Of a DNA stretch of 56,864 bases, positions 39,448 to 48,719 are shown piece after piece. Each line of letters begins with the position of its first letter. The first letter of the stretch is position 1. Below the pieces are notes generated by a model, which was given only the letters and a program-made list of their open reading frames with translations, did no database searches and was not told the DNA's origin. A program made the translations under genes and the position numbers. The stretch spans positions 1 to 56,864 of the forward strand of contig BNUX01000007.1 in the NCBI GenBank assembly GCA_025997675.1, given 5' to 3'. This stretch comes from Spirochaetia bacterium (GTDB lineage Bacteria; Spirochaetota; Spirochaetia; Treponematales; Breznakiellaceae).

Positions 39448-41547
39448 TCACTCCATCGGCGGGAAGTACCCCGTTGCATCCCTTCCGGAGCGCTCCATGA
39501 GGTAGACCTCGGCTTCCACCGGGAGATAGGCTCGGCCAAAGTCGGTGGGGAGGCCGGTGCGGTAGCTGAGGGTGTAGGAGCCTGACGGCTGGGAGCCCAG
39601 GCGGCTAAGAACCGCCGTGATGCCTTCGGGGCGGTAGAGGGGCAGGACTTGGCCGCCGGTCTGCTCAGAGAGGTAGCGGATCTCCTCGGCGGCGGGGTTG
39701 CCCCCCAGGATGACTGCGTAGAAGATGATGCCGTTATTGGCCAGGTAGGCCGCCAGTTCCGAAAGGCCGTACTGTTCAAAGGCCCGTTCACCCAGGTTTC
39801 CGGAGCTGATAAAGACCACCGCCCGTTTCTTGGCGCCCCGCAGGAGATCCGTGGCGGCCAGCCGGAGGCCCAGGTCAAAGCGCCAGAACGGGGTGTAGGT
39901 GGACGCGTTCCCCCGGGCGGCGGCGGTCAGGGCGGCAAGGGAAGGTTCGGCGCCTTCAATCCGTTCATGCAGAGGCTGTTCCCCCGCAGCGACGAGGGAA
40001 ACGATACGGGAAGGCACGGCACGGATATCCCGGACAGCGATATTCATATCCTGCCGGAGGGAAAGAGCGGCGGGTGAACGGTCCATGAGGATACTTATGT
40101 CCGAAGCTTCGGAACGGTAGGCGGCGCCAAGGAAATTTTGCTCCCCCGCTACCCTGCCTTCCTCGGTTATCAGGAAATTCCGGTTGTCCAGCCCTACAAT
40201 GGGCCGCCGCCGGCGGTCCTGGACCTGGAGTTCCACGGTGATCCGGGGAAAGTCATCGGTAATTACCCGTTCTATCTGGACAAAGAGCCCGGCGGCCATG
40301 TCATCCAGGGGGGTCATTACTGAAACCTCGTCCCCCTCAAAGTTCGCCGCCAGGATATTGCCGTTCCCATCCGCCCGTGCGCCGGTAATACGGACACGGG
40401 AATTCCCCAGAAGGCCCAATTCGCGGATAAACGCGGAATCCGGGTCGATGATCAGAAGCCGGTTGGCGTCGGCGGCAAGGATACGGCCATCGTTTAAGAG
40501 GGTGAGGCTTTCCGGGCCCCGGAGGCCCTCGGCAATGAGGATGCCCAGATAGTCCCCGTTGCGATCAAAGATGTAGATACACTTTGCCGCACTGTCCGCG
40601 GCATAGACCCTGCCGCCCCGGGCGACGATACCCGTGGGGGAAAGCAGCCCGGGGAAACCGGCGGAACGGGCGCCGAAGGAAAGGACAAAGGCCCCGTCGG
40701 GGTCGAATTTGGAGATACGCTTGTTACCGTAGTCCACCACGTAGAGATAGCCCTCATCATCGATGGTCAGATTTTGAGGACCCACGAACATTCCCTCACC
40801 CCGGCCCTTGGCCCCGATGTAGGACTGCCATTCCCCCTGGCTGCTGAGGATGCTTACCCGGCCCCCCCGGAATTCCGAGAGGTAGAGCCTGCCGTCCGGA
40901 CCCCGGACCAGATCGTAGGGCCGGTCAAAGCCGTTCAGGGGGCCCCGTTGGCGCTGGCGGACGATGCCGTTTGCGTCTATCCGCACCAGTTCGTTACTGC
41001 CGTAGGCCACCACCCAGCTGGAGCCGTCCTCCAGGGGCAGCACCGCCGTGGGCTGCCGGTAGATACGAACGTCCCCGGAAAGGCCGGGGAAGGTCCCGGA
41101 TGCCACATACCGGATATCGTCGTCAAGGAGGGAGAAGAGGCTGCGGCGGTTCCGTACGGTTTCGATGCGGCTGGAAAGGACCAGGGTTTCCCGGCTGGAA
41201 GGACCGTAGAGGCCGTTCTCCTTGAACGCATCCACCGCGGAACGCCACTGACGCAGGGCGGTATCTTCCATGCCGGACCGGTAATAAGACCGGCCCAGCC
41301 AGTCCAGGATCAACGGCTCATCAGGTCTGAAGGAGAGCGCCCGTTCAAAGGAAAGGATGGCCTCATTAAAGGCGCTCCGGTTATAGGCCTGCACCCCCAG
41401 CCGGAATTCTTCCCGGGCAGCCAGGGCATCCCGGTCGAATCCGCCGATACCTTCCTGGGTAAAGGCCAGCCCGGCTACGCCCAAAACCAAGGCGAGGACA
41501 CCCGCCAGGGCTCTGGCACATACCGGCGGCCGTACCGGCTTTTTCAC
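39448..41547 (-). CDS. exported TPR / NHL-propeller / von Willebrand A-like protein
   Basis: Signal peptide ending near residue 30 (VLGVAGLAFTQE). Residues about 45-110 are TPR repeats. Residues about 150-400 are NHL-type propeller blades (PYDLVRGPDGRLYLSEF, PQNLTIDDEGYLYVVDYGN, ESLTLLNDGRILAADAN). The C-terminal 270 residues resemble a VWA domain (DISILMDRSP at the MIDAS-like position, AVVFISSGNLGE, GIIFYAVILGG). Treponemes carry similar NHL proteins. Probably a periplasmic or surface scaffold. The first bases overlap the TPR gene upstream by 4. Confidence 0.75.
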   Translation of the reverse strand: MKKPVRPPVCARALAGVLALVLGVAGLAFTQEGIGGFDRDALAAREEFRLGVQAYNRSAFNEAILSFERALSFRPDEPLILDWLGRSYYRSGMEDTALRQWRSAVDAFKENGLYGPSSRETLVLSSRIETVRNRRSLFSLLDDDIRYVASGTFPGLSGDVRIYRQPTAVLPLEDGSSWVVAYGSNELVRIDANGIVRQRQRGPLNGFDRPYDLVRGPDGRLYLSEFRGGRVSILSSQGEWQSYIGAKGRGEGMFVGPQNLTIDDEGYLYVVDYGNKRISKFDPDGAFVLSFGARSAGFPGLLSPTGIVARGGRVYAADSAAKCIYIFDRNGDYLGILIAEGLRGPESLTLLNDGRILAADANRLLIIDPDSAFIRELGLLGNSRVRITGARADGNGNILAANFEGDEVSVMTPLDDMAAGLFVQIERVITDDFPRITVELQVQDRRRRPIVGLDNRNFLITEEGRVAGEQNFLGAAYRSEASDISILMDRSPAALSLRQDMNIAVRDIRAVPSRIVSLVAAGEQPLHERIEGAEPSLAALTAAARGNASTYTPFWRFDLGLRLAATDLLRGAKKRAVVFISSGNLGERAFEQYGLSELAAYLANNGIIFYAVILGGNPAAEEIRYLSEQTGGQVLPLYRPEGITAVLSRLGSQPSGSYTLSYRTGLPTDFGRAYLPVEAEVYLMERSGRDATGYFPPME

Positions 41548-42242
41548 GGGCGTTCCCCAATGACCAGGCGCATATGGGCGCGGATATCCGAATTATGGGG
41601 GGCAAGATCAAAGGCCCGGCGGAGCCAAATCCGGGATTCATGGGTGTCGCCGGTTTTATAGTAGGCCCAGCCCAGGGAATCCAGGTAGGCCGCATTTTGC
41701 GGGGCCTTATCCACCGCTTTCCGGCAGAACCGCAGGCCCCGGGCGGGGTCCTCACCGGTATCCGCCAAGATATACCCCAGGCCGTTCATGGCGGTGGTAT
41801 TATTATTATCCAGGTCCAGGGCCTTTTCGTAGTATTCCACCGCCTCCCGGTAACGCTTCTGGCACCAGGCGGCATAGCCCATGGTGGTATAGATCTGCAC
41901 CGACTCGAACCCGCTTTGGGAAAGCCGGTTAAGCTCAAATTCCGCCAGCTTGGCCCGTTTGGTTATCACATACACATAGGCCAGGGTCAGCCGGCACTGG
42001 TAGATCCGCAGCGGTTCCTGGCTGCCGGTTACCACTTGTTCAAGGTAGTTAAGCGCATCGTCAAACCGCTGCAGCTTCATATAACAGAGCCCCAGGTAAT
42101 AGGCCAGATCGGCATTCTCCTTTGCCGTGAATATCCCCGAATCAATCTTGAGAAACTCCTGCACCGCCGCTTCCCAGCGTTTCAGGCCGAAAAGCCGTAT
42201 CCCCTCCTGCAGTTTGTCCTCAGCGTCCCGGTATCCTGCCAT
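41544..42242 (-). CDS. TPR-repeat protein (232 aa)
   Basis: About five TPRs (ADLAYYLGLCYMKLQRFDDAL, VQIYTTMGYAAWCQKRYREA, AMNGLGYILADTGEDPARGL, AYLDSLGWAYYKTGDTHES). No signal peptide. Located between surE and the NHL protein with a 1-base gap and a 4-base overlap, forming an operon. Confidence 0.85.
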   Translation of the reverse strand: MAGYRDAEDKLQEGIRLFGLKRWEAAVQEFLKIDSGIFTAKENADLAYYLGLCYMKLQRFDDALNYLEQVVTGSQEPLRIYQCRLTLAYVYVITKRAKLAEFELNRLSQSGFESVQIYTTMGYAAWCQKRYREAVEYYEKALDLDNNNTTAMNGLGYILADTGEDPARGLRFCRKAVDKAPQNAAYLDSLGWAYYKTGDTHESRIWLRRAFDLAPHNSDIRAHMRLVIGERP

Positions 42243-42243
42243 A

Positions 42244-43038
42244 CTACCCCCTGCCCGGCCTTGGCGCGGTGGTACAATGATCCGGAGCGCCGGCGCACAT
42301 ATCCCGGCGTACCACGGGGTGGATAAACACCGGGCTTATGGATACCCGGTTCCGGGAAATCGCGTCCCCATCGGAACCCGGCTCTTCTTCGGTATTCACC
42401 AAGCCGCTTGAAACAATACAATAGCGGCTGCCATCGGGGGCGTCAAACCCCACAAGGGTATCCTCGTAACGGCGCCGGGAAGGAAAGGTGATTTCCGGAA
42501 CCTCGGAAAAGTCCGGAGTGTTGGGGATATTTACATTGATAAAGGTATCTTCCTTCCATAGAGAAACCAACTCTTCAAGGTGATCCCGGAAAAAGGCCAC
42601 CGCCTTATCCCAGTGAACAGTATCTTCCAAAAGAAGCCTGTTGATTCCTCCAATCACCAGGGAAAGGGCTATGGCGGGAATCCCGTGGATGGCGGCTTGA
42701 CGGGCGGCGCCGGCGGTACCGGAATAAATCAGATCGGTCCCTAAATTGGCCCCGGCGTTGATCCCCGAAACCACCAGGTCGGGTTTTACCGGCAACACCC
42801 CAGAGGCGGCTAACACGGTACAGTCTGCGGGGGTACCGGAGCAGGTCCAGGTATTATTTCCCCAGAAGCGGAGACGGATGGCGTTACTGTTCAGGGTAAC
42901 GGAATGGGACACCCCGGAACGTTCGCCGTCGGGGGCAAGCACAAAGATGGTATGGCCGGGGACCTTCCGCAGGGCTTCCGCAAGCAGGACTATCCCTTTG
43001 CTACTTATTCCATCATCGTTGGTCAGCAGTATGTTCAT
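42244..43038 (-). CDS. surE: 5'/3'-nucleotidase SurE
   Basis: Survival protein dephosphorylating nucleotides. Metal site MNILLTNDDGI at the start, DGERSGVSHSVTL near 37, PDLVVSGINAGANLG near 86 and YSGTAGAARQAAIHGIPAIALS near 105. 264 aa is typical. Overlaps galK by 4 bases. Confidence 0.95.
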   Translation of the reverse strand: MNILLTNDDGISSKGIVLLAEALRKVPGHTIFVLAPDGERSGVSHSVTLNSNAIRLRFWGNNTWTCSGTPADCTVLAASGVLPVKPDLVVSGINAGANLGTDLIYSGTAGAARQAAIHGIPAIALSLVIGGINRLLLEDTVHWDKAVAFFRDHLEELVSLWKEDTFINVNIPNTPDFSEVPEITFPSRRRYEDTLVGFDAPDGSRYCIVSSGLVNTEEEPGSDGDAISRNRVSISPVFIHPVVRRDMCAGAPDHCTTAPRPGRG

Positions 43039-44213
43039 GCGCCCCTTGAAACCTCTATAACCCGTGCACCCGTCGCGGGGCGTATCTCATAGGTCGGGGG
43101 ATGAAACCCGAAAATCCGCTCATAATCCTCCAGCCGGCGGAGGTATTCCCCCATAGCGGCCCCGGAGAGAATCGTATAGGTACAGCCGCCGAAGCCCTGG
43201 CCGGTCATCCGGGAACCAATGACCCCCTCAATCTCCTGGGCGCGCTTTACCAGCCAGTCTATTTCGGGGCAGGATACTTCGTAGAGATCCCGCAAGCTCT
43301 CATGGGAATGGAGGAGCACCTTGGAGAGAAGGGGGAAATCCTGGCGTTTCAGGGCATCTTCGGCCTCATAAACCCGGTGTATCTCCTGGACCACATGCAT
43401 GGATCGCCGCCGTACCTCCTCACTCAGGTCCCCCATGGATTCCACCAGATCCGGCGCCGCGTAATCCCGGAAACTGGTCCCGGGCTTTTTCTGGGAAAGG
43501 AGTTCCAGCCCCTTTTTGATATCCTGCCGGCGCTGTTTCAGCTCATCCTCCACCACCATCTGCCGGGGCACCCGGGAATCCATCACCACGATTTTATATT
43601 TGGAAAGGGGGGATTTGATCCGCCGGACCACCATGCGCGCCTCGTCCACCAGGAGAAAGCTGTCTTTTTTGGCATGAAACGCGATGAGGTAATCCACGGG
43701 GCTGACGCTTTTATCAAAAAAGGCGGCTCCGGTGGCAAGCAACCGGTTAAGCAGTTCCTTATCGCTGATAGAAGCCTGAAAAAAGCCCTTGAGGGCCACC
43801 GCCGCCGCCACCTCAATGGCCGACGAAGCGGCCAGCCCAACCTGCTGGGGAACATCCCCCACCAGGGTAAAATTGAGCCCCTTAACGGGATACCCCAGCT
43901 CGGCGAAAACCTGGATTGCCACCTTGATATAGTTTGACCACCGGTCTTCCCGCTTATATTTCAGATTAACCAGGGTGGTCCGCTTCCGTTCCCCCAGGTC
44001 CGCCGCGAAAAACCGGAGAGAATTGTCCTTTCGCATGCTCACCGAGACCCGTATATGCCGGTCAATGGCGGAAGACAGGAACAATCCCGCCTTCGGTTCA
44101 CCATGCTCCCCCAGGTAATGAATCCGGCCGGGCGCTTCGGCAATGACAAAAGGTTCGGGTCGGTCGGTGACTATCTCGTATTCCGCACGGTGGATCTGAC
44201 CGATGTCCAACAT
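43035..44213 (-). CDS. galK: galactokinase-type GHMP kinase
   Basis: Phosphorylates galactose or a similar sugar. Signature APGRIHYLGEHGEPKAG near residue 28 (family: PGRvNLiGEH.DY, here diverged), ATP loop GDVPQQVGLAASSAIEVAAAV near 121 and C-terminal GSRMTGQGFGGCTY. The start is ATG 44213, since a promoter lies in the longer frame. The H-G-E-P in place of H-T-D-Y leaves the sugar specificity open. Confidence 0.82.
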   Translation of the reverse strand: MLDIGQIHRAEYEIVTDRPEPFVIAEAPGRIHYLGEHGEPKAGLFLSSAIDRHIRVSVSMRKDNSLRFFAADLGERKRTTLVNLKYKREDRWSNYIKVAIQVFAELGYPVKGLNFTLVGDVPQQVGLAASSAIEVAAAVALKGFFQASISDKELLNRLLATGAAFFDKSVSPVDYLIAFHAKKDSFLLVDEARMVVRRIKSPLSKYKIVVMDSRVPRQMVVEDELKQRRQDIKKGLELLSQKKPGTSFRDYAAPDLVESMGDLSEEVRRRSMHVVQEIHRVYEAEDALKRQDFPLLSKVLLHSHESLRDLYEVSCPEIDWLVKRAQEIEGVIGSRMTGQGFGGCTYTILSGAAMGEYLRRLEDYERIFGFHPPTYEIRPATGARVIEVSRGA

Positions 44214-44238
44214 ATAGCAAAACCCCTCACTAGCCCTT

Positions 44239-44267
44239 ATATTATAGAAAAAATCGGGTTTGTTCAA
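44239..44267 (-). promoter_or_regulatory. promoter of galK-surE operon
   Basis: Minus strand TTGAAC (44262-44267), 17-base spacer, TAATAT (44239-44244); fixes the galK start at 44213. Confidence 0.75.
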
Positions 44268-44303
44268 TAAAATTGTGACAAAATTTTTAGTATATACGAA
44301 AAA

Positions 44304-44870
44304 TCAGCCCTTAACGCGAAAACTCAGGCGCTGTACCGGGGAAGGACCAAACCGGAGGATCGCCTCCCGGTGGGCCTTTGTGGGGTAGCCCTTGTGTTTT
44401 TCATAGCCGTATTGGGGGTAAAGCGCGGCGTATCGCTCCATCTCCCGGTCCCGGGCGGTCTTGGCCAGGATGGAGGCGGCCATCACTTCCGGGATTTGGG
44501 CATCCGCCTTGACCAGGGCCGTGCAGGGGATGGGGATGCCGGGAACGTAGAGGCCATCCACAATGGCTTCCAGGGCCGTGGTGTCCAAAGCGGGGTAGGC
44601 GGCAAGCATGGCCTCAAAGGCCCGTTTCATGGCCAGGAGGCTGGCTTCCAGGATGTTGATGTCGTCGATTTCCTTGTGGGTGGCCCAACCAATACCCCAG
44701 GCCAGGGAACCCTCCATGATGGCCGTCCGGGCGGTTTCCCGCTTGTTTTTGCTCAGCGCCTTGGAATCTCCCAGGATGTTCCGGGGAAAGTCCGGGGACA
44801 GGACCACCGCAGCGGCGCAGACAGGACCGGCCAGGGGACCACGGCCGGCTTCATCAAGGCCGCAGATCAT
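44304..44870 (-). CDS. rnhB: ribonuclease HII
   Basis: Removes ribonucleotides from DNA and RNA-DNA hybrids. MICGLDEAGRGPLAGPVCAAAV holds the first catalytic D-E pair; LGDSKALSK and VKADAQIPEVMAASILAKTARD hold the rest. 188 aa. Start overlaps the phosphoribosyltransferase gene by 17 bases. Confidence 0.95.
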   Translation of the reverse strand: MICGLDEAGRGPLAGPVCAAAVVLSPDFPRNILGDSKALSKNKRETARTAIMEGSLAWGIGWATHKEIDDINILEASLLAMKRAFEAMLAAYPALDTTALEAIVDGLYVPGIPIPCTALVKADAQIPEVMAASILAKTARDREMERYAALYPQYGYEKHKGYPTKAHREAILRFGPSPVQRLSFRVKG

Positions 44871-45489
44871 CGGCGGGCCTTGCGGGGGCCTTCAGCGCGT
44901 CCAAAACCGGCCGCAGTTCAGGATCGGCGGCGTAGTAATAGGTTTCCAGTTCCTCCGCACAGAGGCCCACCAGTTCGTGGCTCATATAATATATCCACCG
45001 GTCTTCATCTTTGATGGAAAGTTCGTGCTTGCGGCACCAGTAATCGGGCTGGATAGGCAACTGTTCACTCTTGTCATAAAAATACTTGTAGTCGTGGACT
45101 GCCACTTTGATATCCTGCCGGGGTATCCCCTTTTCCAGGATGATCCCGGTAAGGTGGTTGATGGTCTTGCCGGAATCAAAAATGTCATCCACCAGCAGCA
45201 CCCGGTCCCCGATGCGCAGATGTTCCGGCGCGTAGGTCCAGCCCTCAACCTTCACCTGATCCGACTCCCGGACCCCGGTGTAGGACCGGGCCACCACCGC
45301 CGCATAATAGACCGGCCGGTCACCCTTGCGGATTATCTTGAAGTATTCGCTTATCAGGTTGCCCAGATAGGCGCCCCCCCGGAGGGATACGTAGATCACA
45401 TCGGGGATGAAGCGGTCCTGCGCGATACGGTGGGCCAGTTTCAGGGCGTTATTGCGGACCACCTCGTAGGGGAGAAATTCCTTAATCAT
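44854..45489 (-). CDS. phosphoribosyltransferase
   Basis: PRPP-binding motif VLLVDDIFDSGKTINHL near residue 98, preceded by YVSLRGGAYLGNLISEYF. The 211-aa protein resembles hypoxanthine/xanthine phosphoribosyltransferases; the C-terminal 60 residues (YYMSHELVGLCAEELETYYY) are not part of the common fold. Base specificity cannot be read. TATAAT is 5 bases before the ATG, which implies a leaderless or nearly leaderless mRNA. Confidence 0.8.
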   Translation of the reverse strand: MIKEFLPYEVVRNNALKLAHRIAQDRFIPDVIYVSLRGGAYLGNLISEYFKIIRKGDRPVYYAAVVARSYTGVRESDQVKVEGWTYAPEHLRIGDRVLLVDDIFDSGKTINHLTGIILEKGIPRQDIKVAVHDYKYFYDKSEQLPIQPDYWCRKHELSIKDEDRWIYYMSHELVGLCAEELETYYYAADPELRPVLDALKAPARPADDLRP

Positions 45490-45494
45490 GGGAC

Positions 45495-45500
45495 ATTATA
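45495..45500 (-). promoter_or_regulatory. -10 box (TATAAT) 5 bases from a start codon
   Basis: Minus strand TATAAT-GTCCC-ATG before the phosphoribosyltransferase gene; no strong -35. Transcription would start at the ATG. Confidence 0.5.
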
Positions 45501-45540
45501 GCGTATTTGGAGGAGGGATTTCCAGCGGCGAGGGCTGCGA

Positions 45541-45594
45541 ATAAGGTTGACATTGATTTCTATAAGGTTTATAGTATGACATCATAAGGTTTAT
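45541..45594 (+). promoter_or_regulatory. promoter with three phased ATAAGGTT repeats
   Basis: TTGACA (45547-45552), 17-base spacer, TATAGT (45570-45575). ATAAGGTT starts at 45541, 45562 and 45584 (the last two extend to ATAAGGTTTAT), spaced 21 and 22 bp, so they lie on the same helix face. They flank and overlap the core promoter, as expected for an autoregulatory operator. Confidence 0.7.
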
Positions 45595-45606
45595 GGGGGT
45601 AAAACC

Positions 45607-46623
45607 ATGCCGGGGGTTCGTAAACGGGGAGAAGATGTTCGTGATTTTATTGTGAATAATGTCACCGGTAATCCCAAGGGGATTGTGACTTTTACGGCTC
45701 TCCATTTTGGTATATCACGGCCTGCGGTTCATAAACATATACAAAAACTTATCCAGGAAAACATCCTGGCTTACAGTAAACAACAATATTCTCTGAAATT
45801 TGAATTGTTTACCTATACATACAGAATTAACAAGGATTTATCCGAAGATGTTGTATGGGAAACCGATATAAAAAAGCATTTCCTAAATGTGCCTGAAAAT
45901 GCAAAACGAATTTTGATATATGGGTTTATGGAAATCTTTAATAATGCGATAGAGCATTCACAGGGAAAAAATATATTTGTCGCAATAAAGCAAAACAAGA
46001 TTTTTATGGAATTTTTGATAATTGATGATGGGATTGGTATTTTTGCAAACATCCAGGATAAATTTAATTTGGTAAACAAAGAAGATGCGTTGCTTGAACT
46101 GACCAAAGGTAAAAGAACTACTGAAAAATCACGGCATTCCGGACAGGGAATATTCTTTACCTCAAAAATGTTTGATTATTTTTTGATATATTCTGACAGG
46201 ATACATTTCATTGCCGACGACAGTGAAAGTAAAATAGTGTTGGATATTCCAAAAAATATAAATATTAAAAACGGGACAGTGGTATCAATGCGATTGTTAA
46301 ATTCAACAACCCGTACGCCTAAAGAGATATTTGATAAATTCTCCACACAGGACTTTGAATTTGACAGGACTATTGTTCCGGTCAAAATGGCAAAGGACGA
46401 TGATTTAGTTTCCCGCTCACAGGCACGCAGAATACTGAATGGGCTTGAATTATTTACCGAAGTCATTCTTGATTTTAACTCCATTCAATATATTGGTCAG
46501 GCATTCGCTGATGAACTGTTCCGGGTGTTTCCATCAATGAACCCAAATACAACTATTATTGAAATAAATGCAAATGACGATGTTCAGGGGATGATAAACC
46601 GGGCACGGAATACACGGATTTAA
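45607..46623 (+). CDS. wHTH - GHKL ATPase - STAS-like (DUF4325) regulator
   Basis: Residues about 5-60 form a winged helix (TFTALHFGISRPAVHKHIQKL). Residues about 90-215 are a histidine-kinase-like ATPase fold: N box EIFNNAIEHSQGKN, G1 box IIDDGIGIF, G2 box HSGQGIFFTS. The C-terminus (LDFNSIQYIGQAFADELFRV to the end) is the STAS-like DUF4325. No phosphoacceptor domain or histidine is seen, so it is not a classical kinase; the parts recall anti-sigma/partner-switch proteins fused to a DNA-binding domain. More AT-rich than its neighbours, suggesting transfer. Its operator-like repeats suggest self-control. Ligand unknown. Confidence 0.78.
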   Translation: MPGVRKRGEDVRDFIVNNVTGNPKGIVTFTALHFGISRPAVHKHIQKLIQENILAYSKQQYSLKFELFTYTYRINKDLSEDVVWETDIKKHFLNVPENAKRILIYGFMEIFNNAIEHSQGKNIFVAIKQNKIFMEFLIIDDGIGIFANIQDKFNLVNKEDALLELTKGKRTTEKSRHSGQGIFFTSKMFDYFLIYSDRIHFIADDSESKIVLDIPKNINIKNGTVVSMRLLNSTTRTPKEIFDKFSTQDFEFDRTIVPVKMAKDDDLVSRSQARRILNGLELFTEVILDFNSIQYIGQAFADELFRVFPSMNPNTTIIEINANDDVQGMINRARNTRI

Positions 46624-46643
46624 AGGCTATTGCTTCATCCCTG

Positions 46644-47822
46644 TTATAGCAGGCCCTGCAATATCCCCAGCCCCTGTTCAATCTCCGCATCACTGATGAT
46701 ATAGGGCGGCAGGAACCGCAGCGTCTTAGGCCCGGCGCTGAGTATAAGGAGCCCCGGCGTACTCGCATCCGCCCTGGCGATAGCCTTTTCCAGCACCGGC
46801 CATGCGTCCTGGGTGATGTCCACGCCAATCATAAGCCCCCGGCCCCGGACCTCCTTCACCGCCGGATGGCGCCATGTGTCTATTTCAGCCCTTATCTTCC
46901 CGCCCTTCCGGGTGATTTCCGCCAGGAAACCAGGGGTGTTTACGGTTTCCAGAACCACGAGCCCCGCAGCGGCGGCCAGGGGGTTACCGCCAAAGGTACT
47001 GCCGTGATCGCTAACTCCAAACACATCCGCAGCCTTTTCCCCCGCCAGGACCGCGCCCACGGGAACGCCCCCCGAAAGCCCTTTGGCCAGGGTGACAATG
47101 TCGGGTTTGACACCGTAGGCTTCGCAGGCCAGGAAGGTTCCGGTGCGGCCCACCCCGCACTGGACCTCGTCAAACATGAGGAGGATGTCCCGTTCGGCGC
47201 ACCGTTTTGCTGCGGCGGCGATGTACTCCGGGGTCTGGGGCACGATGCCGCTTTCACCCTGGATGGCCTCAATAAGCAGCCCCGCCACCGTATTGCTGTC
47301 CAGCGCCTTATCCAGGGCGTCTATGTCACCGCCTGGGATGTAGAGGAAGCCCTCGGTAAAGGGGCCGAAGTCCCGGTGAAACTTATCCTGCCCCGTAGCC
47401 GCCAGGGTGGTTATGGTCCGCCCGTGAAAACTGCCCCGCAGGGTTACTATCCGGTACCGGCCGGGACCGTATTTCCTCAGGGAATATTTCCGGGCTATTT
47501 TACAGGCCCCTTCGTTGGCCTCCGCCCCGGAATTGCCCAGGAACACCCTCCGCATACCCGACGCGGAACAGGCCGCCACGAGCTTCTCCGCAAAGGCCGC
47601 AGACACATCGCTCTGGTAATAGTTACACACATGGTTGAACTTTGCCGCCTGGTCCGCTATGGCCTTTACCAGAGCCGGGTGGCCGTGACCCAGGCAGTTT
47701 ACGGCGATACCGGCGGTAAAGTCCAGGTAGCGGCGCCCCTTGGTATCGGTAAGCCATGACCCTTCGCCCTTAGTAAAGGTAAGCGGCAGCCGGTGGTAGG
47801 TATTCATAAAGACATCAGTCAT
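46644..47822 (-). CDS. argD: acetylornithine aminotransferase
   Basis: PLP aminotransferase class III, fourth step of arginine synthesis. NSGAEANEGACKIAR near 98, LLMFDEVQCGVGRTG near 213 and the PLP lysine in DIVTLAKGLSGGVP near 241. 392 aa is normal. Overlaps argB by 8 bases. Convergent with the regulator at 45607. Confidence 0.94.
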   Translation of the reverse strand: MTDVFMNTYHRLPLTFTKGEGSWLTDTKGRRYLDFTAGIAVNCLGHGHPALVKAIADQAAKFNHVCNYYQSDVSAAFAEKLVAACSASGMRRVFLGNSGAEANEGACKIARKYSLRKYGPGRYRIVTLRGSFHGRTITTLAATGQDKFHRDFGPFTEGFLYIPGGDIDALDKALDSNTVAGLLIEAIQGESGIVPQTPEYIAAAAKRCAERDILLMFDEVQCGVGRTGTFLACEAYGVKPDIVTLAKGLSGGVPVGAVLAGEKAADVFGVSDHGSTFGGNPLAAAAGLVVLETVNTPGFLAEITRKGGKIRAEIDTWRHPAVKEVRGRGLMIGVDITQDAWPVLEKAIARADASTPGLLILSAGPKTLRFLPPYIISDAEIEQGLGILQGLL

Positions 47823-48708
47823 GGGTAACCCCTTCTATCATCGTCCCAATCCCTTCATCGGTGAACAGTTCTATTAACAGCGCATGGGGAAGCCGCCCGT
47901 CGATGATGTGGGCCTTCCTGACTCCGCCGTCCAGGGCGAGGCTGCAGCAGTCCGTCTTGGGGATCATACCCTTGCTCACAATGCCCTGTTTTTTAAGGTT
48001 CGGAAGCTCCGCGTAGGGAAGCTGTTTTATTAGGGAATCCGGGTCCTGGACATTGCGGAGGATACCCTGTACGTCGGTCATCAGGATGAGCTTCTCCGCT
48101 TTGATGGCCACGGCAATTTCGGCGGCGGCGATATCCGCATTAACGTTGAGGGTATGCCCCGCCGCGTCACCGATACCCAGGGCTACGGAGGAAATTACCG
48201 GGATGGCGCCACTTTCCAGCACGGTTTCCAGAACCGCCGTATTCACGGTTTCAATTTCCCCTACCAGCCCCAGATCCTCCCCGTCAGGCTTAAAGAGCCG
48301 CCCCTGGAGAAGCCCCCCGTCTATGCCGCAGAGCCCCAGGGCTTTGCCCCCGGATTGCTGGATAAGCGCGGTGATATCCTTGTTCACCCTGCCGCAGAGG
48401 ACCATCTGGACAACTTCCATGGTTTCCTTGTCGGTATAACGCAGGCCCTGCACAAAGCGGCTCTCCTTGCCCACCGCGTTGAGCATGGCCTCAATTTCCG
48501 GGCCGCCCCCGTGGACCAGCACCGTCCGTATCCCCACACAGCTCATGAGAACCAGGTCCTGGATGACGGCGGCTTTTAAGGCCTCGTTGATCATGGCGTT
48601 CCCGCCGTACTTCACCACCACCGTCTTCCCCGCAAAGGCCTGTATATAGGGCAGCGCGTGAACAAGCACCTCCGCCCGGGCGTTATTACTGATACCGGTT
48701 TCTTTCAT
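47815..48708 (-). CDS. argB: acetylglutamate kinase
   Basis: Second step of arginine synthesis. VVKYGGNAMINEALK near 32, VLVHGGGPEIEAML near 64, NVNADIAAAEIAVAIKAEKL near 190 and LMTDVQGIL. 297 aa. The N-terminal helix ahead of VVKYGG is of the length that in arginine-inhibited enzymes makes hexamers, so feedback inhibition is possible. Confidence 0.95.
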   Translation of the reverse strand: MKETGISNNARAEVLVHALPYIQAFAGKTVVVKYGGNAMINEALKAAVIQDLVLMSCVGIRTVLVHGGGPEIEAMLNAVGKESRFVQGLRYTDKETMEVVQMVLCGRVNKDITALIQQSGGKALGLCGIDGGLLQGRLFKPDGEDLGLVGEIETVNTAVLETVLESGAIPVISSVALGIGDAAGHTLNVNADIAAAEIAVAIKAEKLILMTDVQGILRNVQDPDSLIKQLPYAELPNLKKQGIVSKGMIPKTDCCSLALDGGVRKAHIIDGRLPHALLIELFTDEGIGTMIEGVTHD

Positions 48709-48719
48709 ACTAGCTCCTG

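Noticed and set aside
39141..39878. A minus-strand protein with YPIGFNL heptads across array C
   Set aside because: It is antisense-frame overlap with the NHL/TPR gene plus the repeat; no start signal and no conserved domain.
44214..44267. An 18-residue N-terminal extension of galactokinase
   Set aside because: The promoter (44239-44267) lies inside it, so the transcript begins downstream.
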